Source: Chlamydoabsidia padenii (taxonomy: Eukaryota > Mucoromycota > Mucoromycetes > Mucorales > Cunninghamellaceae). From it: 64,000 bases of DNA. The first letter of the stretch is position 1, and each line of letters begins with the position of its first letter. The stretch covers positions 434,001 to 498,000 of the forward strand of contig JAIWND010000002.1 of the NCBI GenBank assembly GCA_025330725.1. The letters run 5' to 3'. Shown piece by piece: positions 32,721 to 43,009 of the stretch. The translations under genes were made by a program, and so were the position numbers. The notes beneath the pieces are model-generated. The model saw nothing but the letters and a program-made list of their open reading frames with translations, was not told where the DNA came from and did not search any database.

Positions 32721-33863
32721 ATGAACCCTGAATAGTAAGTAAATTTTAAAATACGAAAATGTGGTGACTTGATATAACTATTAGAATAAAGTGAAAAAAG
32801 AAGAAAAGAGAAAATCTGTTTATCATACGTGGACATCTTGAGTTGGGGGATATAATTCTAATGTTTCTTTTTATTTTATCATCTGTAGCGATTATCTCTT
32901 CAAACTTCTTCTTATTGGTGATTCTGGTGTTGGAAAGTCTTGTCTTTTGCTCCGTTTTGCCGATGATACCTATACGGAAAGTTATATCTCCACTATTGGT
33001 GTTGACTTTGTAAGTAGTATGGCTTGTGACCAACCACAAGATGATAACGGATAATAATATACGCTGCATATTAACTACCTCTATCTTTTTTAATAGAAAA
33101 TCAGAACTATTGAACTTGAAGGCAAAACCGTCAAACTACAAATCGTAAGTCATGAAGAAATAACAACAATAGACCACCACCACCAACAACAACAACAACA
33201 ACACTATCAGTAAAACAGTCTTGTCATAACGTGGTTACCCAAACAACAATACACCCCCATCTCACCATCTTATCTTTCTCTCTCTCTCTTTTTTTTTATT
33301 TTTTATTTTTTATTATTATATATAGTGGGATACTGCTGGTCAAGAAAGATTCCGCACCATCACCTCTTCCTATTACCGAGGCGCTCACGGAATTATTGTT
33401 GTCTACGATGTGACTGATCAAGATTCCTTCAACAATGTCAAGCAATGGCTCAGCGAAATTGAACGTTACGCCGCTGAAGGGGTGAACAAGTTGTTAGTAG
33501 GTAACAAAAGTGACTTGGTTGACAAGAAGGTCGTTGACACTGAACAAGCAAAGGTAAAATAAAAATTAAAAAAAAATAAAAATAAAAATAAAAAGGATGA
33601 TAATGATAATAGAGAGAAAAAATATCTAAAACTAAACATACTTCTTTTTTTTTATCTGATAGGAATTGGCTGGATCATTGAACATCCCCCTATTGGAAAC
33701 TTCTGCCAAGGATGCTACTAATGTCGAACAAGCTTTCTTGACCATGGCCAAGCAAATCAAGGATAGAATGGGATCCACTATGCAACAACAACAACCCAAG
33801 TCAACTGTCAAGGTAGGTCAAGGTGCTTCCGTCCAACCTAAGCAATCTGGTGGATGCTGTTAA
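32721..33863 (+). CDS. YPT1: Rab1/Ypt1-type small GTPase
   Basis: Exons 32721-32734, 32889-33009, 33097-33144, 33326-33553 and 33663-33863 encode 203 residues. All G motifs are present: [14 protein letters not shown] (P loop), the effector region [46 protein letters not shown] and ETSAK. The C-terminus is GGCC, for double geranylgeranylation. The effector loop and STIGVDFKIRTIEL identify Rab1/Ypt1, the GTPase for ER-to-Golgi transport and autophagosome formation. The start exon encodes only MNPEY in part. Poly(A)-like AATAAAAG at 34043 follows. Confidence 0.97.
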
Positions 33864-35109
33864 GCTAGTTTAGATTACATCATAGTCTAGTTTTATCAAC
33901 CCCATCCTCCCTCTCTCCCTTTTTTTTTTATCTTTTTATTATTACTATTATTATGCCTATGTCTATCTCTTTTAGACTTCTCTCCTTCCATTCTTATATT
34001 CCTTTTGTTTGTCTTGTCTCCTACCTTCTTTAATAGTATTACAATAAAAGAAGTGACTCAAATAAATCTACAGTAATTAATGGTGATGATGATTGCATAA
34101 TGCATTGTGTTAAATTGGTTTATCTTTTGATGGTTGCTATCACCGGTTGCTCTTTTGTGTCTGTAGTAGTCTAACCTGTGGGGGGTGTCACGGGTCCTTG
34201 ATCTCTATTTTGGGACAATCAAGTTATTTTGATCCATAATATCTAACTGGCTACATTTGGCTTTGTAGTAGGTAATATGATTCAAAATGGCATAGGGAAT
34301 CGATTGATTGATTCAGCATGACTTCCCCACAGAGTGAATTCATATTTGAAACGCCGATTCAACAAATGCATCTTTCCTCTTCCTTTTTCCCCTTTCTCTT
34401 TTTTAATCCACCTTTTTACATCCTTATCATTAATGGTACACTAATTTACTTTGTCACCATGTTTATCACCAGATAAAATGAACCTGCTTGTGGTTGGAAC
34501 AGGTAAACAAATGAACAAAAGGGTATATGCTAACCGAGATACTTTGTCATTAGTAGGTCCAGTTGGTTTAAACGTGGTGTTATTGTTGGCTAAAAGGCCA
34601 TTATATATAAAAATAGTCAGTAACTATCTTTATTAGATTGGATAAAAGGAAGGATCAAGTCTAACAGATACTGGGGCACTACAACCGTCAACTCTATTTT
34701 ATGGATCGAAACTACTCGGGACAGTAGTACCATCACAACTTGGCAGTGCAAATCTCAACCACCAATCACTTGATGATTGATAGAAAACACACTACTCTCT
34801 CCATCCATCACCACAATCAACATCGACACCAGTAGTTTATGACAATTTGGATTTTTGTGTGCTGGCGGTAAACCTTCCCATGATACTATCTGTATATTTT
34901 TAATCACATTGTAGAAAACATAGTATAGTTATTCTTGCCCCAATCTTTTATTCAATAAACTTCTTTTTGATAATGATCATGGATGAACCTTGAAAGACTT
35001 TAGAAGATTCCTACCTTCCTTTGAATTTGAAAACCCACTTTTACTGTACGCTCTTAGCCCTGCAAACCTTCCCCTTCACGTAAAGTGAACTCCCGACAGG
35101 CTTTGAAAC

Positions 35110-35570
35110 AAACTTATTTCAAAACCCGCTTACCCTCACCTTGAATTTTAAGAGAGCTTTACTGCCTCAATGAACAAGTGATGCTAATGACAAAAGTGAC
35201 CATGTGCATTCCTTGGCCTACTTCCAACAAAGTTTACATAATGGCCAATATACCAAGTCCACTGTATGGAGCAGTATAGCCTCAAGTTCGTTTTAACCTG
35301 ATTTTTGTACAAAAAAAGTTGCAGAATGAAAATCGACATACAAGAGAAAACTTGATTCAAAACCCGCTTACTCTCGCCTGGAATCTTAAGAGAGCAATAA
35401 TGCCTTAATGGACAAGCGATGCTAATGACAAAAGTGACCATGTGCATTCCTTAGCCTATCTCCAACAAAGTTTACATAATGGCCATTGTACCAAGTCCAC
35501 TGTATGGAGCAGTATAACCTCAAGTTCGTTTTAACCTGACTTTTGTGAAATAAAAGGATGTAGAATGGGA
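35110..35570. repeat. Tandem duplication of a 238-bp unit
   Basis: Copy 1 runs from 35110 to 35347 and copy 2 from 35348 to about 35570. Shared landmarks in order: TTCAAAACCCGCTTAC, TTAAGAGAGC, GCTAATGACAAAAGTGACCA, CAACAAAGTTTACATAATGG, CCAAGTCCACTGTATGGAGC and CAAGTTCGTTTTAACCTGA. Divergence is roughly one base in ten, so the duplication is not very recent. Each copy holds a variant of the recurrent motif (AAAACCCGCTT). There is no long frame conserved on the plus strand; the minus strand gives a shared frame of about 40 codons, conserved perhaps only through sequence identity. It could be a non-coding transcript or minisatellite-like unit. Confidence 0.85.
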
Positions 35571-35673
35571 TTGTGTTTTGAGGCGATTCAACGGTGCTCA
35601 TTTTCAAGCCTGGTCGGGGTTCAAATTACGTGATTTCTGGGGGATGGGAAAGACTCGCCTTAGCCCTACTATA

Positions 35674-35725
35674 TTCAAATCCCGAATTTAATGCACATGC
35701 CCCGATCCATGTATTTCAAATCCCG
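35674..35725 (+). promoter_or_regulatory. Two adjacent recurrent motif copies
   Basis: Exact copies at 35674-35684 and 35715-35725, 41 bp apart, in the gene-poor region downstream of the tandem repeat. Confidence 0.5.
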
Positions 35726-36198
35726 GATGAGTACAAACCCCATTGCACTTTATATTTTCATTTTTGATATATATGATATAAGAAAGTCACTTCTATTTCC
35801 ATAATGAAAATAAGAAATGGGTTGACAAAAAATTGGGGTTAGCTCCATTTCTGTCCCGCAGCCACGGAAATCTTTAGTAAAAGGCGAAAGATTTATACGT
35901 GTATGATCACAAGACAGGAGCAACGAAGAAAAAAACAAAAAAAATGGTCAGAAATGGTGCCCTTTTATAGTTTTTTGGCAACTCCTAAAACATCATAAAG
36001 TCAGATGAAATAGTCACATCGGAGAGATGCGTAATGTAGCACAAACGCACCCCCTTGTTTGACTGATCATCCATTGATAAGGAGGGGTGATATGTACTGC
36101 AGGTCGTTCTATTCATTTCCAACAACAAACCGTTTTTATTTATTATCATTATCATTTGTAAAACAATATATATTAATATTAAAAAAAAATGCCTAATT

Positions 36199-36999
36199 CT
36201 ATGGATCATCTATACTAATGTATGAGGATAGGCCGACTTGTTCAGGCGGAGCCTCGATATCAGCACCCAGATTGGTGCCTTGTTGGTTGTCGACAAGATA
36301 CGGCCGTTCCCTGGGTACCCACAAATTAGCAAATCGATCTTGTCCAATTTTATCCTTGTCAACCTCCAGCCTAGCCCGCATTTCCTTGACAAAAGGAGTG
36401 ATATCCTCGATCGATAAAACACCTTTCCCTTGAGCGAGTCTAGCCGCGGCCGGTCCCTTTAGCCCCAGTTGGATCGCCCGCCGTTTCGCCTCCACACGTT
36501 CCATTGCCGGTGTATACTGCGGATCCCATTGCACCACCACACAACTAGTGTCCCGTGCCGATTCCCATTCCGTTCTGTTATTGTAAGTTGAGCGAGAAAA
36601 GTGGCTGATGACGGCAGTATGGACCAAGGTGTCGAAGAATGATCGCGTCAGGCGAATGGCAAGCGTGCGGGTCTGTCGGTCGTCCTTGGTGTTCCACCCA
36701 CTACGGTATTGCATCCATAAAAAGCTCGGCTTGATCCAGGTCATGCGATTCAACTTGTACCCAGGAGCACCTACAAAGGATTGATGTTCAACAGCGTAAT
36801 CGGCAATGGTATCAGAAAATGCTTGATAGACTACCACAGAAGATGGATCGTCATTGTCTTGATGAGCGATAATGACTTGAGAACCATCGTCGTGGGTGGT
36901 ATTGGTATAAATGTGTTCCAAATGTTCGTTCGCCAAATAGGGTTCAAGAACCAACGTGTGAGGTGGGTTGTCAACAGGATCAGGTAGTTTGTATGTCAT
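36199..36999 (-). CDS. DUF4291 family protein
   Basis: Intronless 266-residue protein. The central block, about residues 56-115, is diagnostic for DUF4291: VVVYQAFSDTIADYAVEHQ, then RMTWIKPSFLWMQYRSGW and KDDRQTRTLAIRL. Further family-like features are the VVVQWDPQYTP segment and a helical domain with ARLAQGKGVLSIEDITPFV. The family is found in bacteria, fungi and plants and has no established biochemical role; invariant Arg/Lys/Trp residues suggest nucleic-acid or nucleotide binding, which is inference. Divergent from COQ3, sharing a 216-bp promoter that carries a TTAATTCCCGC motif variant. Confidence 0.88.
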   Translation of the reverse strand: MTYKLPDPVDNPPHTLVLEPYLANEHLEHIYTNTTHDDGSQVIIAHQDNDDPSSVVVYQAFSDTIADYAVEHQSFVGAPGYKLNRMTWIKPSFLWMQYRSGWNTKDDRQTRTLAIRLTRSFFDTLVHTAVISHFSRSTYNNRTEWESARDTSCVVVQWDPQYTPAMERVEAKRRAIQLGLKGPAAARLAQGKGVLSIEDITPFVKEMRARLEVDKDKIGQDRFANLWVPRERPYLVDNQQGTNLGADIEAPPEQVGLSSYISIDDP

Positions 37000-37215
37000 G
37001 GTATAAAAAAGAGTATAATGAGTTTGAGCATTGGTTTAATAGAAGAAGAAAAAAAAAAAAAGTGAATTAAATAAGAAAGAGAGAGAACTACGGCAGGATC
37101 AGGATTCTTGGTTTTTAATTCCCGCTTCGACGGATTTTCAAATATCTTTTACCACGAAAATAAAAAATGGAGGGTGGTTGTTTTATTTCCCTTGTCTTTT
37201 CAACCACTTTAATCC

Positions 37216-38228
37216 ATGTTTTCCAGATCACTCTATACGATACCAAGACGACTCAATACAACAACTATACAACGATTCTTGTCAAGTCAATCTTCTACAT
37301 CACCGGGATTCTCTACCATCGATGCCGCCGAAGTCAAAAAGTTTAGCGACATTTCTGAACAGTGGTGGGACCCTCATGGTGAATTTGGCATGTTACAACT
37401 CTTGAATCCCCCTCGTGTTGCCTATGTCCGTGATCGATTGACAAGTATAAAATCTGCCAAACCATTTGAAGGTTTCCGGATGCTTGATATTGGTTGCGGT
37501 GGTGGGTTATTATCAGAGGTAATGGAGAAAAAACTACTATTCTTTTCCTACTCACTTTGACCTTTTTATATAAAGTCATTGGTACGCTTAGGTGGTAATG
37601 TGGTAGGTGCGGATGCTTCTTCTGATAATATTAAAATGGCCAAACTTCATGCACAAAAGGATCCTGGATTATGGCGTGGACCTGGAAAATTGGACTATAG
37701 ACATACAACAGCAGGTAAGAAAGATGAAGAACAAATTTTATAGGAGCTAATCTGATCATCTATTGTTTGTCTGTTTATTTGTTTAAAGAGGATCTTTTGG
37801 CAGTCAATGAACAATTTGATGTGGTACTTGCCATGGAAATCATCGAACACGTCAACCAACCATTGAACTTTTTAAAAACATGTGGACAACTCGTTCGACC
37901 TGGCGGATCACTCTTTTTATCAACCATGTCGCGAACACCCATTGCGTATGGCTTGACTGTGTTTTTGGCAGAAAAAATGCTTGGACTGGTACACGACGGA
38001 ACACACGATTGGAGTAAATACATCAAGAGCTCGGAACTCAAGGACGCCATCCACTCGTTTGGTGATGACTGGGCGGTGGAGGATGTGCGTGGGATTGCTT
38101 GGGATCCGGTGTGTCGTCGGTGGTCGGTCAGTCAACGAAATGGACAGGTGGGTATGGCTGGAATGGAATCTTTGGAAGTCAACTATATCATGACGGCAAG
38201 ACGGCGTATGGTGGATCAACATGTTTGA
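37216..38228 (+). CDS. COQ3: COQ3, mitochondrial ubiquinone O-methyltransferase
   Basis: Exons 37216-37518, 37576-37714 and 37789-38228 encode 293 residues. A Ser/Arg-rich amphipathic N-terminus (MFSRSLYTIPRRLNTTTIQ) is a mitochondrial targeting peptide. The Coq3/UbiG motifs follow: SEQWWDPHGEFGMLQLLNPP, the SAM-binding loop MLDIGCGGGLLSE, GADAS, AMEIIEHV, and TMSRTPIAYGL with GTHDWSKYI. It performs both O-methylations in coenzyme Q synthesis at the matrix side of the inner membrane. Both introns end in AAAG rather than the common TAG/CAG. Length is normal. Confidence 0.97.
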
Positions 38229-38511
38229 AGTTTGTTTTTGTAGTGATAGCTTTTCCCCTCCCCCTTAGATTTGTATATGTTTTTATGTGGTGGATTCATT
38301 TTAATAAAGATAGGATGGTGTTTGTTTGTGATTATTATTATTGTTGTTGTTTTGGTGCGACCATGATCATCTGTCGATGGTATAGCATACCAAATACTAA
38401 CATATTTCCGCATGGAATGATAATGATGATGATCTATTTGATCTGGCTTTTGGTGTATATAAGGATGGAGCATACTATCTCCTTTTTTTTTTTTTTTTAC
38501 TTCTTTACAGT

Positions 38512-40622
38512 ATGAAGTTTTTATCGGTATTGGTCTCTACTTTACTATTGGTGCACGTCCATGCAGAAACTTTATGTGACCCCGCTACAGCCGCCTATTA
38601 CCAAAATCAAATTAATGATTATACCAATATCTTACAAGAACTGATTGATCAAGCCAGTGTATCAAAGTAAAAAAGCCCCTCTACTTGTCTTCTTTTAATA
38701 TGATTCTGACTACATCATTCTATTCATGCAGTCAAAGTGCCCTATATCTCAAACCTGGAATATTCGGACTCCGTAGTCGAGCACCTGTGGTGCTAAAACC
38801 AGGGGTATCCCTAATAGGCAACAAAAATGAACCTACAATTTTCACTACATTGACAGATCCACAATCCAATGAACCAGCAACCATTCAAGGTAACTTTTTT
38901 TTCCCACTTGTACATTGTAAACAAACACTAACTTACCAATGGGTTGGTTTTAACCTAGTCCCCGCTGCAAGCATGAACTGGACTATCAGTAGTATTGTCT
39001 TTGATAATGTCAATATTGATATTCAGCCGCATAAAAACCCAAAAACGACCAAGATCGAGAACAATGTGTTCAGGAATGGAGGTCGGGGTTCAATCATTTC
39101 CGCTTTTGGAACAAAGCTTCTCATCGGTAATCAAGGCCTCTATCAGCAACTATTTTTTTCATTAACACTTTTAAACTTTTATACAAATGAATATGCATCA
39201 AATAGAAAACAACATATTTCTACGTGATCAATCTCATGCTGCTACAGAGTTCATCCCCAAGTACAATACGACCAGTAAGTGGTTAACCAAGCGAAATTAT
39301 GCAGATGATATTGAAATGTTTTCCCCTCTTAGATGCTGGAGTTGTTTTCGAGACTCAAACAAATAGTATTGTACTAAACAATGTATTTGGGTAAGTCTTT
39401 TTGTTTTTTTTTTCTTGCTGTTCATTTAATTAATCATTCATGCAAAAAAAAAAAAAAAAAGATTGGACCTCCGACGGATCGCAGATCTTTCCCCTTTTGT
39501 CTCATCAAAATTACAACACTCCTTTGAGAAGATCAAGTATGTACTCGATTGTTTAAAACTAAAATGGGATGATCAACAAGGTTTCCTCGCTTCCGGTGTT
39601 CAGCTTTATCATACTAATGAGATTACCATTCAAGGAAACATCATGGTAAGTTAAATAGATGCACCCTTACCCGTGCTTACTTACCCACCCACCCCTTTTT
39701 TTCCCAATCATTTTTAGAATGCCACTTTTCCAGACAATATTCGCATTGCCCAAGACCATGCTATTAGTGTAGTAGGAAGTAACCAAACATCTATTGTTCA
39801 AAACTTTATTGCTGGATGGGAATTAGCTGATTTCGGAGGCGCTGTTCGAATTACTTCTGCGGTAAGTATAATCCTCAAGAGATGCAGGCACATACCTAAT
39901 CATTTTCTTTTTATCATTGGTTAGGTGGATGCATATGTGGTTTCCAATTACCTAGCCAACACAGCGGTAATGATGTATGTTGCCAATCATGCTGATTTCA
40001 TGCAAGTCGACAATATAGTAGTCTATAATAATTTCATTTACCGCTTCCTCGATCACACGTTTGGTCCTGCTGACCCTCAACTGAATGGATGGCTTTATGA
40101 AGGAATCACCTTTTACGACTTTTGGACCGCTCGATTGAATTACACCATCTTACCTCCCATTTGGAACTCGAGTGTGCCCCTTTCTCCTTATGCTCATCAG
40201 ATCACTATCACCAACAACAAGTTTGGGGCGGCGGATGGTATTGATCCCAATGTCATCAGTATGGGTAATCTCAATCCAAAGCATGCTCTGGTGGATCGTA
40301 ACAATTGTTATGTGACACAACCTTTGGTGCCTGAATCACAATCCAACAAGGTGTCCTTACTGTGGCGCCAAACTTACAAGGACGGGCCTACGACTCGTTA
40401 TGGCGGAAAGATTCCTCAGGTAGAAAAAATCATCCTACTACACAAAGCTCACTCTTTTTTTTTCCCCTTCTCTAGACACAAAAGTTCCGTACGACTCGCA
40501 AACTGATCCAGAATGTACCTGAACATTTACGCCAAATGCCATTCCCTGATTATTGGAAGGCTTTTACTTTACGAAACGGTACAGTTCCCATGATCTCCCC
40601 AACATTAGGTTGCTTCCGTTAA
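38512..40622 (+). CDS. Secreted right-handed beta-helix protein (pectin-lyase-like fold)
   Basis: Nine exons (38512-38666, 38732-38889, 38959-39126, 39206-39274, 39333-39390, 39462-39645, 39718-39861, 39925-40419, 40476-40622) encode 525 residues. A signal peptide (about 1-19, MKFLSVLVSTLLLVHVHAE) is followed by repeated short strands with Asn ladders, such as IVFDNVNIDIQ, KIENNVFRN, TIQGNIMNAT, SVVGSNQTSIVQNFIAGW and AVRITSAVDAYVVSNYL, typical of parallel beta helices. Several N-glycosylation sites occur. No catalytic triad of a named polysaccharide lyase was identified, so enzymatic activity and substrate are open; a cell-wall or secreted carbohydrate-active role is inferred. Exon 6 begins right after a long A run serving as part of the acceptor. 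Confidence 0.82.
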
Positions 40623-41231
40623 AATAAATTCCTATTATATTTGTATGAATCTATTCTTTTAAGAAAATAAAACATTAGTCAATTAGAGAGAAGTTTGTGA
40701 AATCAAGCCATTCATGCAAAAAGTGGAATTTTAAAATCCCGACATTTTCGGTGAATCTTGCGTTTGCTTGTGAACGATAGCGATCGAATCATACCAGTTG
40801 ATAGTACCTCAAACGTTTGTTGCAAAGTTGATATTACCATTAAAGTTTTTCTCTTGCTCTTTAATGAGCAAAAAAGAAAAAGAAGAAAGAAAAAGAAAGA
40901 AGAAAGAGAGGTCGGATGGAGAAAGGTCTAATCAGTTATCCTCTATAACAAGTCTCATATAACTTTTACTCCAACAATAAATCAAATTATCAGGTATACA
41001 ATGTAGTAGAAAAACAAAAAGCATTACTAGCAATAACAGGATGGCGTGAGTCGGTAGCCTGATGTTTGATTGCCGATTTTAAAAGACCGATAATATACAC
41101 CCGACAGCGCCCATAAAATAAAACCCCGAATCACTCCCTCTTCTTCCGCCTTTTTTATTTTTTTATTTATTTATTTCACTTGGGCTGGCTCCAATCGACT
41201 TTTTTAATACAACCACATCTACACCAACATA
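40623..41231. promoter_or_regulatory. Upstream region of the SCOC-like gene
   Basis: About 600 bp. It contains poly(A)-like AATAAAAC at 40667 (end of the beta-helix gene), a near motif TTTTAAAATCCCGAC at about 40729-40743, a purine-only tract at about 40868-40910, and AAAACCCCGAATC at about 41120, some 110 bp before the next ATG. No coding frame seen. Confidence 0.4.
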
Positions 41232-41637
41232 ATGTCACAGCAACATGAACTAGATACCAGTGTGGATGATTCTCACAGAGAAGAACTTGTAAAGTAAAGT
41301 AAGCACGATGAAACAAAAAAGATGACGGCAATTGACCAACTTGCTTTTTTTTTTTTTAAAAAAAAAAAAAATAGTAACGTCCTACAATTACAAGATCAAC
41401 TACGAGGTAACAAAGCATGCTCCCTTGATGGATGATAAATGTACTCACACTCTTTTATTTTATTTGGTTTGACCTACAGCACTCATCTCTCGTGTGGATT
41501 CAGCCAAGGCGGATCATCACTCTTTACTGACGGAAAACCAAATGCTACAGAAATACATCAACAACTCGCTTACTTCGACAGCAGTGTTTGGGGCAACAAC
41601 AGGGGCGGCGGCGGGAAATCAATCGAACAAGGCATGA
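41232..41637 (+). CDS. Short coiled-coil protein, SCOC/UNC-69 type
   Basis: Exons 41232-41293, 41375-41406 and 41480-41637 encode 83 residues. A single coiled coil spans about 20-60 (NNVLQLQDQLRALISRVD). It continues to the family signature TENQMLQKYINNSLTSTAVF, equivalent to the ENQVLGQYIENLM-S-VF block of animal SCOC. The tail is Ala/Gly/Thr-rich. SCOC is a Golgi-associated partner of Arl1 and FEZ/UNC-76 and affects autophagy and vesicle traffic; a Golgi role here is inferred. The second intron acceptor lies directly after a T13-A14 palindromic tract. Confidence 0.88.
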
Positions 41638-43009
41638 ATGGATGACAACAACATATATAATAGTAGAATAGAATACCTTGATACTTTTTTTTTTATTTAA
41701 TAAACATATACAACATACTTGTACATTTATACTGGACTTGGATAACAAGGTAAACTAGGTGGGGATACGGAATAATGATGATCATTTGGTTGGCAGGACA
41801 GGGACCTCTAGTGAGGATATTGTCGACATCATCTGATCCGACCAACTTCAGGGAGAAGAAAATAAAAAGGAGATGCAGCACCCCCATTGACATGACAACT
41901 TTTTCTCTCAAAAAGAGAATGATAGCTCTCCTATTGAAAGGAGATATTTGATTATTTTGTTTCTTGAATGAGTGAAGAAGGGTCTGTAAAGTGGAAATTC
42001 GCGCCATTTTTTCATTCCCCAAAAAGACATGGTGGTTGTTGTATTTCCCCTTCCCATTGATTAAAAAAAAAAAAAAAAAAAAAAAAAAGAAGGGGGAGGG
42101 GGAAGAGTGTCAACATAAAGAATGAGATTTTTCTGCCACGATATGTAATTAAAACAGATGATTTCACCAACGTGTGAATGTTCATGAAGTTTAAAACGTG
42201 ATCGACAGTATGAGTTCCCGCGACCGGGATTTGAAAATCGTCAACCTCCAACTGTGTTTCCTTTTTCGGGAAAAAGTACCCCTGAAAATGCAGCATCAAC
42301 TCCTTTTCTTTATCATTTTCGGCAATTATCAACCTCCCTCATATCATTTGCTTCGCACATTGTCATCATACACTACTCCTTTTTTTTATTTTCCTTCTCT
42401 CTCTCTTTCTCTATCTTTCAAAAAGTCAATCTGTGCGAACATCAATCAAACCTAGTTGTTAATGACATTGTGGAAGTGATAAAATAGGGGGAAGGGACAT
42501 ACATAGAGAAGGTCAGTGTTTTATGATACTATCACTTGATAGATACATCGGTCAATCCATTCCTTCTCCTCTTCCATTATTGTTTTCCCTCCCAACAGTG
42601 CAGTCTAGTTTTCCCCTGATTAGTTCACTAATCATAAATCATAATAAAAAAGTCAGGAGGTGAGCTTTTTTAACCGCGCATTTTCTTCATTGTTCCCTTT
42701 TTTTTTTGTTTCTTTCCCTTTATCATCTTTTTTCTCTCTTCTTTTTCTTCTTTTTCTTCTTCCTTTGCACATATACACCTATACATATACATATATACAT
42801 ATATATAGTATATAATATATATATAGATATACCTTATATAACATCTCCATTCTTTTTTATATTGATTGTCACTATCTAACATTTCGGAGTTCTTTGATCA
42901 TCCCTTTTCTTTTTGTCAAATCGATCCTCTCATTCATTTGGATGATCACAACTTATCTACTGTATCACTACCTATAAGACCCTCACAAGATATAAATTAC
43001 AATCTATTC
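41638..43009. other. Intergenic region and long leader of the FAR1-type gene
   Basis: About 1.4 kb. It includes an A28 run (about 42062-42088), an exact CGGGATTTGAA copy at 42225-42235 and a long pyrimidine-rich leader with a TATATA block at about 42780-42835 just ahead of the regulator gene. A minus-strand frame at 42012-42332 (MIIAENDKEKELMLHFQGYF) is protein-like but runs across the motif and has no recognised homologue; it is left unannotated. Confidence 0.35.
42225..42235 (-). promoter_or_regulatory. Recurrent motif copy upstream of the FAR1-type gene
   Basis: Plus-strand CGGGATTTGAA within a longer ACCGGGATTTGAAAAT; about 775 bp before the regulator ATG. Confidence 0.5.

Larger units (their letters stand above)
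33864..36198. other. Gene-poor 2.3-kb region between convergent genes
   Basis: Contains the Ypt1 3' untranslated region, a tandem 238-bp repeat (listed separately), two exact motif copies (35674-35684 and 35715-35725) and a possible gene fragment. The fragment starts at ATG 34478, where a 51-nt GT-AG intron with a GCTAAC branch site would join MNLLVVGT to a Rossmann-like GPVGLNVVLLLAKR; it then stops at about 34636. A further open stretch near 34650-34775 has protein-like composition. None is convincing as a complete gene. Confidence 0.35.

Noticed and set aside
42012..42332. Minus-strand 106-codon frame
   Set aside because: It crosses an exact copy of the recurrent motif and ends in a Phe run from poly(A); no recognised similarity.
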